Shown: positions 28,733 to 38,975, numbered from the stretch's first letter. The stretch: DNA of 64,000 bases from Bathymodiolus japonicus methanotrophic gill symbiont (GCF_019721995.1 NZ_BLYC01000004.1:1-64000), one strand, 5' to 3'. Program-made: numbers and translations. Notes: generated by a model not told the origin, from the letters alone.

Positions 28733-30256
28733 TTAAGGCATGCAATTACCTACCTCTACGCCATTATTATAAAGGCTACACCCAATTAGCGTTCCATCTA
28801 AAGCATAGGATTTCATAGTCATTATTTCACCTTCTTCAGTGAGTTCATACTGAAGTTGCCCGGTTTCATAGTAGCCCAGAATAGTACCAACCTGGTCGCC
28901 GTTTACATAAGGCATTTCTCTCATAAGGGCTCCTGATTCATAATACTCTCTTATGATGCCATGTCGTTCACCGTTAACATATGGGAGCTCTATAGCAAGT
29001 TGCCCGGATTCGTAATAGCCTATTGCAAGCCCGTTGGAATAGCCATCCGTTACAGGAGTTTCCGCTTTAAGCTGTCCCGATTCATAGTATTCTTTGACAA
29101 TTCCGTGTATTTTGTCGTTAACATAAGGGACTGCCTCTCCGAGTTGACCGGATTCATACGCTGAAAATCATGGAAACGGAGCTTAGCGAAGTGGTGATTT
29201 TTAGTCCCTGATAGGCGACAGGGCAATTCGCTGATTCGACGTGTGCTAGCAGCACGCGAGAGGAGCAAGAATTGCATTCCGAATAGCCGTTCAGCCAGTG
29301 AGGTAGTAATGACGAAGCTGCTTTTGTGCGTAGTCGTTGCGGACGCAGGGCGTTCAGGGCATCTCCCATCCGCTGCGTAGGTGAACGAATTATGGCGACA
29401 GGAGTCCCGGAATTTCGTGAGGTAGCATGGCGCGCCTGATAGCCTTTTTCTATACCATGCTTATCGCCACCTACATAAGGAGTTTCTCCCCTGAGCCGGT
29501 CAGACTCATAGTATCTTTTTTGCGTACCATGCATGATTCCATCTATATAGGGCGTTTCTTCTCTAAGCTGACTGGAATCGTAGTAATATTTTTCTAGCCC
29601 ATTTAACTGCTTGTCAATATAGGGCGCGTCAATAAAAAGATGGCCATCATTGTCGTACCCACAATAAATATAGTCCTCAAACATAACATCACCATCCTTA
29701 TCGCGAAGATTAAGTTTGATCGAGTGATCAGTAGAGTCATTATCAAGCGCCGGGTCATAAGTCACTGGACACGTAGTAGCGGGGAGCGGTGGTGGAGTTA
29801 TATCTGATGGGTAATATATATATTCAGCATCTTCTGAGTCATAATTGATCCCATCCACTACAACCCTGGCAAATGCATATACATAAATATTTGCATATTC
29901 CGAGTCTTCAATTTTGAGAGTGGTCGGGCCAGTGTACCTAAATTCAGGGCTTGAATAATATTCATCAAGTCGATAATAGAGGTCGCCTTCACCCTCAACT
30001 GAAAGGGTCAGGATGGCACTAAATTCAAATGTACTACTCTCTGGGCTTGCCGTCGGTTTATTAGGCACTTTGGGCATGATTAGTTCGTTACTTATCGCGC
30101 CGTCTTTAAGTTCGGCAACAATGCGTACTGGTCCTGCTGCTAATCCATCTGGTACACCAGTCGATAAACCCGCATCGCTAACCCTGCTGGCAATTCCCTC
30201 TATCCTGTTATTTTTATAATCGATAAAATAGATATGTGCCAGTTCACTAAGTCCAT
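28733..30256 (-). pseudogene. YwqK/MORN-like repeat protein, truncated by an IS end and interrupted by R1
   Basis: Read on the minus strand, the frame enters from an ISa end at 30256 (DDGLSELAHIYFIDYKNN), so its N terminus is missing. A beta-rich region with an FEFSAILTLSVEGEGD-type sheet leads to about seven tandem repeats of roughly 24 residues with the pattern YYESGQL..E.PYVNG..HGI.KE, as in YwqK-family proteins. R1 copy 5 sits inside one repeat. Deleting exactly 280 nt gives GIEKGYYESGQLGEAVPY, a perfect repeat unit. Function is not known; it is probably secreted or surface exposed. Confidence 0.8.
29159..29438 (-). repeat. R1 short insertion element, copy 5 (280 nt)
   Basis: Full-length R1, sense to the repeat-protein gene. 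The flanks are GGCTAT on the 5' side and TATGAATCC on the 3' side. Direct joining gives the Tyr-Tyr-Glu-Ser expected at this place in every repeat unit, so no bases were duplicated or lost. Read-through of the element shifts frame and meets a stop 3 nt past its end. Confidence 0.93.
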
Positions 30257-30436
30257 CATCAGTGTTCCCCTATCAATTGAGGCCGTGAAACTAACCTCGC
30301 CACAAGAGAGCTCATAAAGCACTGTAAAGACATTCCTGTTATTATTGCGTTTTGAACTGCTCGAATGGTATACGAGCTGATACGAGATATTCTTGCCTGG
30401 AAAATAATGGATTCACAAAACGATCTCGTTTTTGAG
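30257..30436 (-). mobile_element. ISa right-end fragment
   Basis: About 180 bp identical in outline to the right end of ISa (CATCAGTGTTCCCCTATC inward through the 3' end of the transposase, which here reads toward the left). It truncates the repeat-protein gene. It ends where an IS3-type end begins. Confidence 0.85.
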
Positions 30437-30441
30437 TATAA

Positions 30442-30654
30442 TGATCCCCAAAAACTAGACCAGCATTTAAGATAGAATCTTGCCCTCAAAACTGAGGATT
30501 AAGAAATGACCATAAATCGTAAGAAGCATAGTACGCAAACCAAAGTAAAAGTGGTATTAGACGTACTAAAAGGGGAAAAGACAAGAGCTGAAATTACCGC
30601 GAAATATGGTATTCATGCAACACAAATCAACAATTGGAAAAAAGCTGTATTAGA
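30442..30654 (+). mobile_element. IS3-family left-end fragment with orfA start
   Basis: It starts TGATCCCCAAAAACTAGACC, the form of an IS3-family terminus. An orfA follows from the ATG at 30506 (MTINRKKHSTQTKVKVVLDV, then KGEKTRAEITAKYGIHATQI), the helix-turn-helix repressor-like subunit, about 50 residues before it is cut by another ISa end at 30655. No orfB adjoins it. Confidence 0.8.
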
Positions 30655-30855
30655 CATCAGTGTTCCCCTATCAATTGAGGCGGTAAAACTAACCTCGCCA
30701 CAAGAGGGCTCATAAAGCACTGTAAAGACATTCCTGTTATTATTGCGTTTTGAACTGCCCGAATGGTATACGAGCTGATATGAGATATTCTTGCCTGGAA
30801 AAATAATGGATTCACAAAACGATCTCGTTTTTGAGCCTGTTGCTGCCTAATTTCC
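30655..30855 (-). mobile_element. ISa right-end fragment, second copy
   Basis: A second right-end piece of ISa in the same orientation as 30257-30436, with a few base differences. It is bounded by the IS3 orfA on the left and the IS66 left end on the right. Confidence 0.85.
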
Positions 30856-30936
30856 GTAAGCGTCAATTAAAGTACGCATTCTAAACCAATATAAAAAATG
30901 GCAGACTAATACCTCCAATTAACTCAGGAGGAATTT

Positions 30937-31278
30937 ATGAGTCCATCTCAAAATAAAGCGGCTATGCAAAATCATATACCGCAATGGCAAGCCAGTCGTT
31001 TAACTCAGGTCGGGTATTGCAAAGCCCATGATATCAAGCCGCATATCTTCAGTTATTACAAAAAGCAATTCAGTTCGCTCGCTCCACCAGTGTTACAAGC
31101 CAAGCAATTGGTTCCGGTAACACTGGTTGCAGAGGACATGTTGAACGGATCAGGCGTACCTGCTGATTCATCAGTTATCAAAGTGACTCATTCTAATGGC
31201 TTCAGTCTGGAAATTTGTGTCAGTACAGAACTTGCATCATTAAAGCCGCTTCTGAAACTGGTTAGGCCTATCTCATGA
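30937..31278 (+). CDS. IS66 accessory protein TnpA
   Basis: 113 residues. The N-terminal helix-turn-helix-like segment (WQASRLTQVGYCKAHDIKPH) and the typical late stretch VIKVTHSNGFSLEI match IS66-family TnpA. AGGAGGAATTT precedes the ATG. Its stop overlaps the tnpB start by 4 nt, the normal IS66 arrangement. The name refers to the IS66 accessory gene, not to a catalytic transposase. Confidence 0.88.
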   Translation: MSPSQNKAAMQNHIPQWQASRLTQVGYCKAHDIKPHIFSYYKKQFSSLAPPVLQAKQLVPVTLVAEDMLNGSGVPADSSVIKVTHSNGFSLEICVSTELASLKPLLKLVRPIS

Positions 31279-32191
31279 TAAACGGGCTTGTTGTTAATCA
31301 AGTGTTTTTGGCGACCGGCGTTACTGATATGCGTAAATCTATCAATGGTCTGTCACTGATTGTTTCGGAACAGTTTGGCCATGATCCCTTTGCCGGAAGT
31401 ATTTTTGTCTTTTGTAACCGCTCTCGCGATAAACTGAAAATACTCTATTGGGAGTGTAATGGGTTCTGGCTTTATTATCGGCGCCTGGATAAGGGGAAGT
31501 TTCAGTGGCCAACCGAGTTAAACGAACATCCGTTATCATTAGCCTTACCTGAATTCAAGTCATAAGTACATAACCCAATAAATTTTTCATATCTATCCCA
31601 GTCAGCTCTTCAAATACCTCATAAGGTGTTTTGTAATTGAGACACTTTATTAGGGCGACTATTTAGCTTATCAACGGCTATAAAAACCTCTTTTATCGTA
31701 ACATCAATCAACTCCATTACTTTAGGGAAATACTGTCTTAATAAGCCATTAGCATTCTCATTTTGCCCTCTTTCCCAAGAGCTGTATGGAGTCGAAAAAT
31801 ACGTATCACAACCTAGTGCTTCTGCTATTTTTTCATGCAGGGTAAACTCTTTCCCGTTATCAAAAGTAATTGTTTTAACAAAGCTTTTTATAGGATCAAG
31901 CATTAAAATAGTTGCGTCTAATACATATTGAGCCTTTTTCCCCGCTAAAGGGAAGGCCAACCGTAATTTAGAGACTCGCTCATCCAACGTTACAATCGCC
32001 CCTTTGTGATTTTTCCCAATGATTGTATCTGCCTCCCAATCACCTATACGCTTACGGTTGTTGACCTCTTCAGGACGCTCATCTATATCGACTCTATTAG
32101 GGATTCCTGTCCTATTATGGGCTGACCCATACCGCTTGCGATAGGTTTTGTTCTGATGCCGAAGATGCTTGTATAGTTCACCCCCTGCCTT

Positions 32192-32471
32192 CGCTGAAAA
32201 TCATGGAAACGGAGCTTAGCGAAGTGGTGATTTTTAGTCCCTGATAGGCGACAGGGCAATTCGCTGATTCGACGTGTGCTAGCAGCACGCGAGAGGAGCA
32301 AGAATTGCATTCCGAATAGCCGTCCAGCCAGTGAGGTAGTAATGACGAAGCGGCTTTTGTGCGTAGTCGTTGCGGACGCAGGGCGTTCAGGGCATCTCCC
32401 ATCCGCTGCGTAGGTGAACGAATTATGGCGACAGGAGTCCCGGGATTTCGTGAGGTAGCATGGCGCGCCTG
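32192..32471 (-). repeat. R1 short insertion element, copy 6 (280 nt)
   Basis: Full-length R1, sense to the IS30 transposase. The flanks GCGGACAAA and AAGGCAGGG join in frame with no duplicated base. One base (CCCGGGATTT) differs from the consensus. Confidence 0.93.
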
Positions 32472-32495
32472 TTTGTCCGCCAGAATATGCTGGTA

Positions 32496-33669
32496 CTCGA
32501 TGTTCAAGTTTTTCCATCCCATTGCCATCAAACTCTTACCTTCACCCAGCAGAACAATACTTTAATGATGGTGTTGGCTCTAAGCGCCCTAAATCTCTGC
32601 CAATCATATGTTTTCCTGATGGCATCAGTTGAAACACATCCTTTATTAATTCACCTAACTCTTTCAGCTTATCACCAGGATCTGGAAACTCTAGCAATGA
32701 CGTGATGAACTCAAGCAGTACATCCATTTGAGACTTGCGCTGTAAGCTTCCTACGGTATACGCAGTCTGATCAATGCCTTTGTTAATCGAATTAAAGTAG
32801 CTCTCGACTGACCTTATTCTACCTCTATATTCAATATTTTGGTTTTTACGTAATTGGCTAATCACCTGCGAGCCTCCAGATTCTTTAGCGGCTTCGTCCA
32901 TAAAGGCTTTTTCACCATACAGCGCATCAGCCAGTACGCCTTTAATTTTAATAAGGCTATGCGCAACTTTAAACTCTTTTAATAAGCCTAATGCAATCTC
33001 TGTTTTGGTCGGGTAGGCACTGTCACGTTCAGGCTTAATAGGCCGATCTTTTTTTGCTATACCGCTCTTTTTCAACCGTTTATCTTCTTTATCCCACTGC
33101 TTTAAGGCTGGATCCGGCATATAAAAGAAAAAACCGACAGGCACTGTAATGGATGAGGTAACTAGCAGCAATAATACTATCGTTTGTCCATTAACATACC
33201 CGCCGGAGCCTTTGTGTTTCTGCTTGTAAACCTTATAAATACGTTTTGTAGACTTAGATCGTGCTCGGTCTGATTCATCAAAGGCCAACACACCTTCAGT
33301 AATGCCATAACGTTTTAAAATTAAGACCACACTCACCCGTAGCAACCAGTCCCAGGGTATACTTGCTTTACGAAACACCCAGGATAATGCGGCTACTTTG
33401 CAATCTCCAAGGCTTGCTCGCTCAAACTTAGCCCAGCAAACAGAGTTCATTAGCAGTATGCCCGTTAAACAAGTGCCCAACCAAGCGGCTTGAATCCGTG
33501 TCAAAGCGGCTCCGGGTTTTAGCTGATTGAGCGCATCATTTAAATCGTCAATATAGCTTTGGATAAAGGTGGCTGGGGCATTCATTAACATGGGCTTACA
33601 CCGATAAAATTACAACAACCTCAGAATACCTGATTTTACCTTCTCAATATCAAAAACTTGAACATCGAG
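32496..33669 (-). mobile_element. ISc (IS4 superfamily), internally deleted copy
   Basis: The ends CTCGATGTTCAAGTTTTT (32496) and CAAAAACTTGAACATCGAG (to 33669) bound a minus-strand transposase gene (32542-33591, 349 residues). It lacks about 130 residues present in the copy at 35075, including the YREK catalytic segment, so it is inactive. The flanks do not form a duplication, consistent with loss of IS30 sequence at this junction. Confidence 0.87.
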
Positions 33670-33993
33670 TGAAAGTCTATAGGTGTGTATAGCTCATTTG
33701 TAGCCTCTGTAAATTGTTTGGTAGCTGTTTACTTTACACCTATGTCTTGTCTTAATTCAACAGGTGTTAGTCTAGCCAATACTTGCAGAGGGTTATGCAC
33801 TTATTATACGAATTCAGGTTACGTGAATTACACTGGTTACTGGAGGGTTTATCCTATCGGCAAGCGCAAGCTCATGCCGCTATTTCTGGCTTAATAAACA
33901 ATTGATTTGTTGCCGTTATTTTACGTTGAAAATATCTAATAAAACAGCCAGTTAAATGATTATTTAACCCTGTTTGGTGGTATAATAAACACC

Positions 33994-34996
33994 ATGAGAT
34001 CACTTCCTGAAACACTGCCAGACGAGACGAATGTACTGCACAAAATGGTGCTGGACTATCAGTCGACAGTGGATCAATTACAGGAAAAACTGACATGGTA
34101 TGAGGAGCAGTTTCGTCTGTTGCAACATAAGCGTTTTGGCACCTCCAGTGAGAAATGTCCGGGTCAAATGGAGTTGTTTAATGAAGCAGAGTCCATTCTT
34201 GATAGCTTAAAGCAGGATGATTCCGACCCTGAAGAAACCCTAAGCTATCAGCGTAAAAAGCCAGGCCGCAAGCCATTATCCAGAGATATCCCGCGCGAAG
34301 TTATCCGTTATGAATTACCTGAAGCAGAGCGTGTTTATGCCTGCGGTCATGCATTGCATGAGGCTGGCGAAGACAAGTCAGAGCAGTTAGAAATCATTCC
34401 TGCCCAGATCAAAGTCATTGAACATATACAGATCAAGTATGGCTGCCGCGCCTGTGAAAATGGCATTATCAGTGCACCAAAACCCGCACAGCCCATTCCT
34501 CGTAGTTTTGCCTCGGCAAGTTTATTAGCTTACATTATTGTCGCCAAGTTCATGGATAGCCTGCCACTTTACCGGCAGGAAACCATTTTCAAGCGCTTAA
34601 GTGTTGACCTTTATCGTGCCACGCTATCTAACTGGGTATTAAAGTCCGCTGAATTGCTCCAGCCCTTTTATGATCGACTGCATGCTCTGCTGATTCTACA
34701 GAAGATCCTCCAGGCCGATGAAACAACCTTAAATGTGATTCGGGATGGTCGAGAGACGAAATCGAAAATCCTATATGTGGCTCTATCAGAGTGGTGGGCA
34801 TGAATCCGAGCACCCGATCGTTTTGCATGATTATCAGTCAACGTGGGCAGGAGCGCATGCTGAAAGCTTCTTGCGGGCCTTTTCAGGTCACTTGCAAGTA
34901 GATGGCTATGCAGGCTATCATGCACTGGCATCAGATGATTGTATCCTCGTGGGGTGTATGGCACATGCGCGGCGTAAATTCGATGAAGCGCTAAAA
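33994..34996 (+). pseudogene. IS66 transposase TnpC, frameshifted and truncated
   Basis: The N-terminal coiled-coil/leucine zipper (YQSTVDQLQEKLTWYEEQF), the zinc-finger region (CRACENGIISAPKP) and the first catalytic Asp in LQADETTLNVI are present. Near 34762 one extra A in an A4 run shifts ETKSK out of frame with YMWLYQSGGHESE. The next frame continues through VDGYAGYHAL and CMAHARRKFDEALKL until ISc begins at 34997. The C-terminal third with the last catalytic residue is missing. Confidence 0.88.
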
Positions 34997-36526
34997 CTCG
35001 ATGTTCAAGTTTTTGATATTGAGAAGGTAAAATCAGGTATTCTGAGGTTGTTGTAATTTTATCGGTGTAAGCCCATGTTAATGAATGCCCCAGCCACCTT
35101 TATCCAAAGCTATATTGACGATTTAAATGATGCGCTCAATCAGCTAAAACCCGGAGCCGCTTTGACACGGATTCAAGCCGCTTGGTTGGGCACTTGTTTA
35201 ACGGGCATACTGCTAATGAACTCTGTTTGCTGGGCTAAGTTTGAGCGAGCAAGCCTTGGAGATTGCAAAGTAGCCGCATTATCCTGGGTGTTTCGTAAAG
35301 CAAGTATACCCTGGGACTGGTTGCTATGGGTGAGTGTGGTCTTAATTTTAAAACGTTATGGCATTACTGAAGGTGTGTTGGCCTTTGATGAATCAGACCG
35401 AGCACGATCTAAGTCTACAAAACGTATTTATAAGGTTTACAAGCAGAAACACAAAGGCTCCGGCGGGTATGTTAATGGACAAACGATAGTATTATTGCTG
35501 CTAGTTACCTCATCCATTACAGTGCCTGTCGGTTTTTTCTTTTATATGCCGGGTCCAGCCTTAAAGCAGTGGGATAAAGAAGATAAACGGTTGAAAAAGA
35601 GCGGTATAGCAAAAAAAGATCGGCCTATTAAGCCTGAACGTGACAGTGCCTACCCGACCAAAACAGAGATTGCATTAGGCTTATTAAAAGAGTTTAAAGT
35701 TGCGCATAGCCTGATTAAAATTAAAGGCGTACTGGCTGATGCGCTGTATGGTGAAAAAGCCTTTATGGACGAAGCCGCTAAAGAATCTGGAGGCTCGCAG
35801 GTGATTAGCCAATTACGTAAAAACCAAAATATTGAATATAGAGGTAGAATAAGGTCAGTCGAGAGCTACTTTAATTCGATTAACAAAGGCATTGATCAGA
35901 TAATACGTGTACGTGGCGGCAAAGAGATTAAAGTGACTGTCAGCAGTGCACGATTAAAGGTGAGTTCTCACAGTAAAAAACGCTTTGTCATTGCCTTAAA
36001 ATATGACGGTGAAAACGACTATCGCTATTTAGTGGCGACAGACCTGACTTGGCGCACACAAGATATTATTCAAGCCTATACGTTGAGATGGCTGATTGAG
36101 GTTTTCTTTGAGGACTGGAAGCTTTATGAAGGATGGGGGCGTGAGGCCAAACAATTAGATGAAGAGGGATCAAGCCGTGGCCTGATTCTGAGTCTTTTGT
36201 TTGACCATTGCCTTCTCCTTCACCCAGAGCAAATAGCCCGCATTGAAAGCAAACTACCTGCGTATACCGTAGGAAGCTTACAGCGCAAGTCTCAAATGGA
36301 TGTACTGCTTGAGTTCATCACGTCATTGCTAGAGTTTCCAGATCCTGGTGATAAGCTGAAAGAGTTAGGTGAATTAATAAAGGATGTGTTTCAACTGATG
36401 CCATCAGGAAAACATATGATTGGCAGAGATTTAGGGCGCTTAGGGCCAACAGCATCATTAAAGTATTGTTCTGCTGGGGAAGGTAAGAGTTTGATGGCAA
36501 TGGGATGGAAAAACTTGAACATCGAG
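34997..36526 (+). mobile_element. ISc (IS4 superfamily), complete copy
   Basis: 1,530 bp with terminal repeats CTCGATGTTCAAGTTTTT and AAAAACTTGAACATCGAG, holding one transposase gene. No target duplication is visible (left flank IS66, right flank an IS3-like fragment), so it marks a rearrangement or has lost its duplication. Its ends match the 152-bp MITE at 4544-4695. Confidence 0.88.
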
Positions 36527-36619
36527 TGTAATGAGGACGAGTATGCCAATTTACCACCGAGTCAAATCGTCCCTATCCTGGCAGACAAAGGCATCCGCTG
36601 TCAGCCCCGGACGGGCTGA
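35075..36619 (+). CDS. ISc transposase (IS4 superfamily DDE), reading past its natural end
   Basis: 514 residues as it reads; the last ~30 come from sequence beyond the IS end at 36526 and from the class C element, so the native protein is shorter or its stop was lost. The first Asp lies in LAFDESDRARSKSTKR, the second in GVLADALYGEKAF, and the IS4 YREK signature (Y-x2-R-x3-E-x6-K) in YTLRWLIEVFFEDWK. All catalytic positions are present, so it may drive the ISc-ended MITE at 4544. Confidence 0.87.
   Translation: MLMNAPATFIQSYIDDLNDALNQLKPGAALTRIQAAWLGTCLTGILLMNSVCWAKFERASLGDCKVAALSWVFRKASIPWDWLLWVSVVLILKRYGITEGVLAFDESDRARSKSTKRIYKVYKQKHKGSGGYVNGQTIVLLLLVTSSITVPVGFFFYMPGPALKQWDKEDKRLKKSGIAKKDRPIKPERDSAYPTKTEIALGLLKEFKVAHSLIKIKGVLADALYGEKAFMDEAAKESGGSQVISQLRKNQNIEYRGRIRSVESYFNSINKGIDQIIRVRGGKEIKVTVSSARLKVSSHSKKRFVIALKYDGENDYRYLVATDLTWRTQDIIQAYTLRWLIEVFFEDWKLYEGWGREAKQLDEEGSSRGLILSLLFDHCLLLHPEQIARIESKLPAYTVGSLQRKSQMDVLLEFITSLLEFPDPGDKLKELGELIKDVFQLMPSGKHMIGRDLGRLGPTASLKYCSAGEGKSLMAMGWKNLNIECNEDEYANLPPSQIVPILADKGIRCQPRTG
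36527..36595 (+). pseudogene. Fragment of an IS3-like integrase-type transposase
   Basis: About 23 codons read EYANLPPSQIVPILADKG, a segment common in IS3-family OrfB proteins just before the DDE core. It is bounded by ISc on the left and a class C element on the right, and nothing more of it is present. Confidence 0.65.
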
Positions 36620-36855
36620 TAGTCTCCAGAAGGCGCAGGGAAATTTGCCAATCCGAAGTGCGCGATAGCGCGCGAGGGAGGCTAAAATTTTATCCCGAAT
36701 AGCCGTAGAGCCATTTGTGGTAGCCATGACTGAGCTGCTTTGTGCTCAGTCTGTGGCGGACGCAGGGCGGCTGGAGCATCTCCTATTCGCTGCGTAGGTG
36801 AACGAATTACGGCGACAGGAGTCCCGGAATTTCGTGAGGTAGCATGGCGCGCCTG
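36596..36855 (-). repeat. Class C short insertion element, copy 1 (260 nt)
   Basis: It starts CAGGCGCGCC (36855, minus strand) and ends GACTATCAGCCC, loop, GGGCTGACAGCG (36596). It shares the 5' half with R1 but has a different centre and a shorter GC-rich 3' hairpin. On its 5' side lies a minus-strand coding fragment (36856-36969) in the same orientation. The other flank is an IS fragment. Confidence 0.88.
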
Positions 36856-36969
36856 AGCCCTTTGGGCCAATTAATTTGCCACCATCTGTAACAACAGCAT
36901 CCTGAACATGTCTATAGTTATTAACTATCTGATTATTTTCTTTATCTTTAACCTCAACACTAAGGTAGA
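36856..36969 (-). pseudogene. Gene fragment between a class C element and MITE D
   Basis: An open minus-strand frame reads SVEVKDKENNQIVNNYRHVQ then DAVVTDGGKLIGPKG. It has the composition of a surface or Ig-like beta protein, but no family can be named. It is cut on both sides by repeats. Confidence 0.4.
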
Positions 36970-37172
36970 CTGAAGATTCCCAATAATTATTTATGGTAAA
37001 ATTGAAACTATGCTACAACTATATGAAAAAATAGTCTTTTCATTCGTTTCAAATGCTATTGCCTAAGGGGAATTAAGTAGGGGTTTGCTATAAACATGGC
37101 AAAACCACCTAAAATAAACCTCGATACACCAGCATTGTGTATTTCAGCTACTCAATAATTGGGAAACTTCAG
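36970..37172 (+). mobile_element. MITE D, copy 4
   Basis: 203 bp with CTGAAGATTCCCAATAA and TTGGGAAACTTCAG ends. The left end carries one change from the consensus. The flanks show no 8-bp duplication. Confidence 0.88.
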
Positions 37173-37513
37173 TCAATATAGTTTGCGAAGGCCTGAGCTT
37201 TGGCATTAGCAGAAATTTATTGCTTCGACGAAAACCTGGTTTTCGCAGTGCGTGGTTTTGAATCAGCATTAGCGAGTCCTTTTCAGACGGTAAGAGGTAT
37301 TCCGGCTGAACTAAGTATTGTCGCCTAAATTCGAGAGGTGTTTGTTGAGCTTTAGGAGTATTTGCATAGCAAATCATGAAAGTTAAAAGTTTAGTTGTTT
37401 ACCATTGCAAAGATATTTAGGATAATATCCTGTTAATGTGATTTTATGCTGTAATGCGAAGCGCGACAATAAGTAAATCTTCGTCAGCCTTTTTGTGAGA
37501 TCTAGTACTGATT
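37173..37513. other. Intergenic stretch upstream of ffh
   Basis: 341 bp between MITE D and ffh. A minus-strand frame to 37377 (start MICYANTPKAQQTPLEF) is open but has no recognisable homology, no clear ribosome site and reads on into the MITE, so it is not called as a gene. The ffh promoter should lie in 37380-37510. Confidence 0.5.
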
Positions 37514-38869
37514 ATGTTTGATAATTTAACCGACCGTTTAGGTAAAACCCTAAAAAATCTTCGCGGCCAGGGGCGGCTGACAGAAGATAATATTAAAGAT
37601 GCAATGCGTGAAGTGCGGATGGCTTTGCTGGAAGCCGATGTTGCGCTTCCAGTAGTTACTGCATTTATTGATAATGTAAAAGTAGCAGCTCTAGGCAAGG
37701 AAGTTCAAACTAGCCTGTCACCCGGACAGGCGCTGATAAAAGTTGTGCAGTCTGAGCTTGAAAAAGTAATGGGCGAGCGCAATGAAGAGCTGGATTTAAA
37801 AGCTAATCCGCCTGCAGTTATCCTTATGGCGGGTCTGCAGGGGGCAGGTAAAACAACGACAGTTGCCAAGTTAGGTCGCTGGTTGCAAGAAACAAAAAAG
37901 AAGTCAGTTGGGGTAGTCAGTGCCGATATTTATCGCCCGGCCGCGATTAAGCAACTGGAAACGCTTGCTAGTGATGTGTCGCTTACTTTTTTTGATACTG
38001 ATGTAAGTAAAAGTGCGGCCGATATTGCACTAAATGCCATAGAGCAGGCTAAAAAGAAATTTCTGGATGTCGTGATTGTCGATACGGCAGGTCGTCTGCA
38101 TATCGATGATGAAATGATGACTGAGATTAAGCAATTACATGCTGCGATTAATCCGGTTGAAACTTTATTTGTGGTCGATAGCATGACCGGGCAGGATGCT
38201 GCGAAAACCGCAAAGGCATTTGATGATGCACTGCCATTAACCGGTGTGGTTTTGACCAAGACCGATGGTGATGCGCGTGGCGGAGCCGCTTTATCTATTC
38301 GGCATATTACCGGTAAGCCTATTAAGTTTGTCGGGGTAGGTGAGGCGACAGATGCGCTGGAGCCATTTCATCCTGATCGGATGGCTTCAAGAATCCTGGG
38401 TATGGGAGATATGCTCAGCCTGATTGAGGATATTGAGCAGAAGGTCGATAAAAAGAAAGCCGATAAGCTAGCTAGAAAATTACATAAGGGCAAAGGATTT
38501 GATCTGGCTGATTTTGTAGAGCAATTAGAGCAGATGCAGAATATGGGTGGTATGGGGGCAATGATGGATAAATTTCCGGGCATGAATGAAGTGCCGCAGG
38601 ACATGAAAGATCAAGTAAATGATCAGCAATTAGCGCGACAAATTGCGGTGATTCGCTCTATGACCAAGCAGGAAAAACGTTATCCTGATCTGATTAAGGG
38701 TAATCGTAAGAAACGTATTGCCAAGGGTTGCGGGCAAGAATTGCAGGATGTGAATCGTGTTTTGAAGCAATTTAAGATGATGCAGAAAATGATGAAGCGC
38801 TTCAAGAAAGGTAATATGGCAAATATGGTGCGTGGAATTAAAGGCAATATGCGCGGAATGCGGATGTAA
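37514..38869 (+). CDS. ffh: Signal recognition particle protein Ffh
   Basis: 451 residues. An N domain (MFDNLTDRLGKTLKNLRGQG) precedes the GTPase G domain with AGLQGAGKTTTVAKLG, VVSADIYRPAA, VDTAGRLHIDDEM, TKTDGDARGGAAL, and the Met-rich M domain at the C terminus (MMQKMMKRFKKGNMANMVRG) that binds 4.5S RNA and signal sequences. It targets nascent membrane proteins to FtsY. It precedes rpsP-rimM-trmD-rplS, a common gammaproteobacterial order. Confidence 0.97.
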   Translation: MFDNLTDRLGKTLKNLRGQGRLTEDNIKDAMREVRMALLEADVALPVVTAFIDNVKVAALGKEVQTSLSPGQALIKVVQSELEKVMGERNEELDLKANPPAVILMAGLQGAGKTTTVAKLGRWLQETKKKSVGVVSADIYRPAAIKQLETLASDVSLTFFDTDVSKSAADIALNAIEQAKKKFLDVVIVDTAGRLHIDDEMMTEIKQLHAAINPVETLFVVDSMTGQDAAKTAKAFDDALPLTGVVLTKTDGDARGGAALSIRHITGKPIKFVGVGEATDALEPFHPDRMASRILGMGDMLSLIEDIEQKVDKKKADKLARKLHKGKGFDLADFVEQLEQMQNMGGMGAMMDKFPGMNEVPQDMKDQVNDQQLARQIAVIRSMTKQEKRYPDLIKGNRKKRIAKGCGQELQDVNRVLKQFKMMQKMMKRFKKGNMANMVRGIKGNMRGMRM

Positions 38870-38975
38870 ATTCGATTTACTTGCGATGTTTTTTGGAATT
38901 TTTCTTCACATAATAATTAAAACGCGTAGAATAGTTGGATTAAATTTGGTTAAATGTAATTTTTGAGGAAGTTAG

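Larger units (their letters stand above)
31619..33740 (-). pseudogene. IS30-family transposase, interrupted by R1 and ISc
   Basis: The N-terminal MSYTHL start is near 33735, just right of ISc. After ISc the frame resumes as YQHILADK (to 32472), is broken by R1 copy 6, and continues AGGELYKHLRHQNKTYRKRYG with the core IGDWEADTIIGKNHKGA and TFDNGKEFTLHEKIA down to 31619. Removing exactly the 280-nt R1 gives ADKKAGGELYKHL, as in intact IS30 proteins. About 100 N-terminal residues were lost where ISc inserted. Confidence 0.85.
31557..33809 (-). mobile_element. IS30-family element, damaged, inserted in IS66 tnpB
   Basis: Ends related to TAAGTRCATAACCC occur near 31560-31577 and inverted near 33790-33805, with GAATTC duplicated outside (31551-31556 and 33810-33815). 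Inside are the minus-strand IS30 transposase, an R1 element and an internally deleted ISc. Confidence 0.8.
31275..33905 (+). pseudogene. IS66 accessory protein TnpB, split by IS30
   Basis: The N-terminal part (31275-31556) has the family core FLATGVTDMRKSINGLSLIV, then FCNRSRDKLKILYWECNGFW and RRLDKGKFQWP. The C-terminal part (33816-33905) reads LRELHWLLEGLSYRQAQAH to a TGA. Removing IS30 and one GAATTC gives LPEFRLRELHWLLEGL in frame. Confidence 0.87.
30856..34996 (+). mobile_element. IS66-family element, copy 1, carrying IS30 and truncated by ISc
   Basis: It begins GTAAGCGTC at 30856, the usual GTAAG form of IS66 ends, and contains tnpA, tnpB and most of tnpC in order on the plus strand. 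tnpB is split by an IS30 with a 6-bp GAATTC duplication. tnpC has a frameshift and is cut at 34996 by an ISc copy. Confidence 0.85.

Noticed and set aside
37144-37377. Minus-strand frame upstream of ffh as a gene
   Set aside because: It runs into MITE D, shows no recognisable family and no ribosome site.
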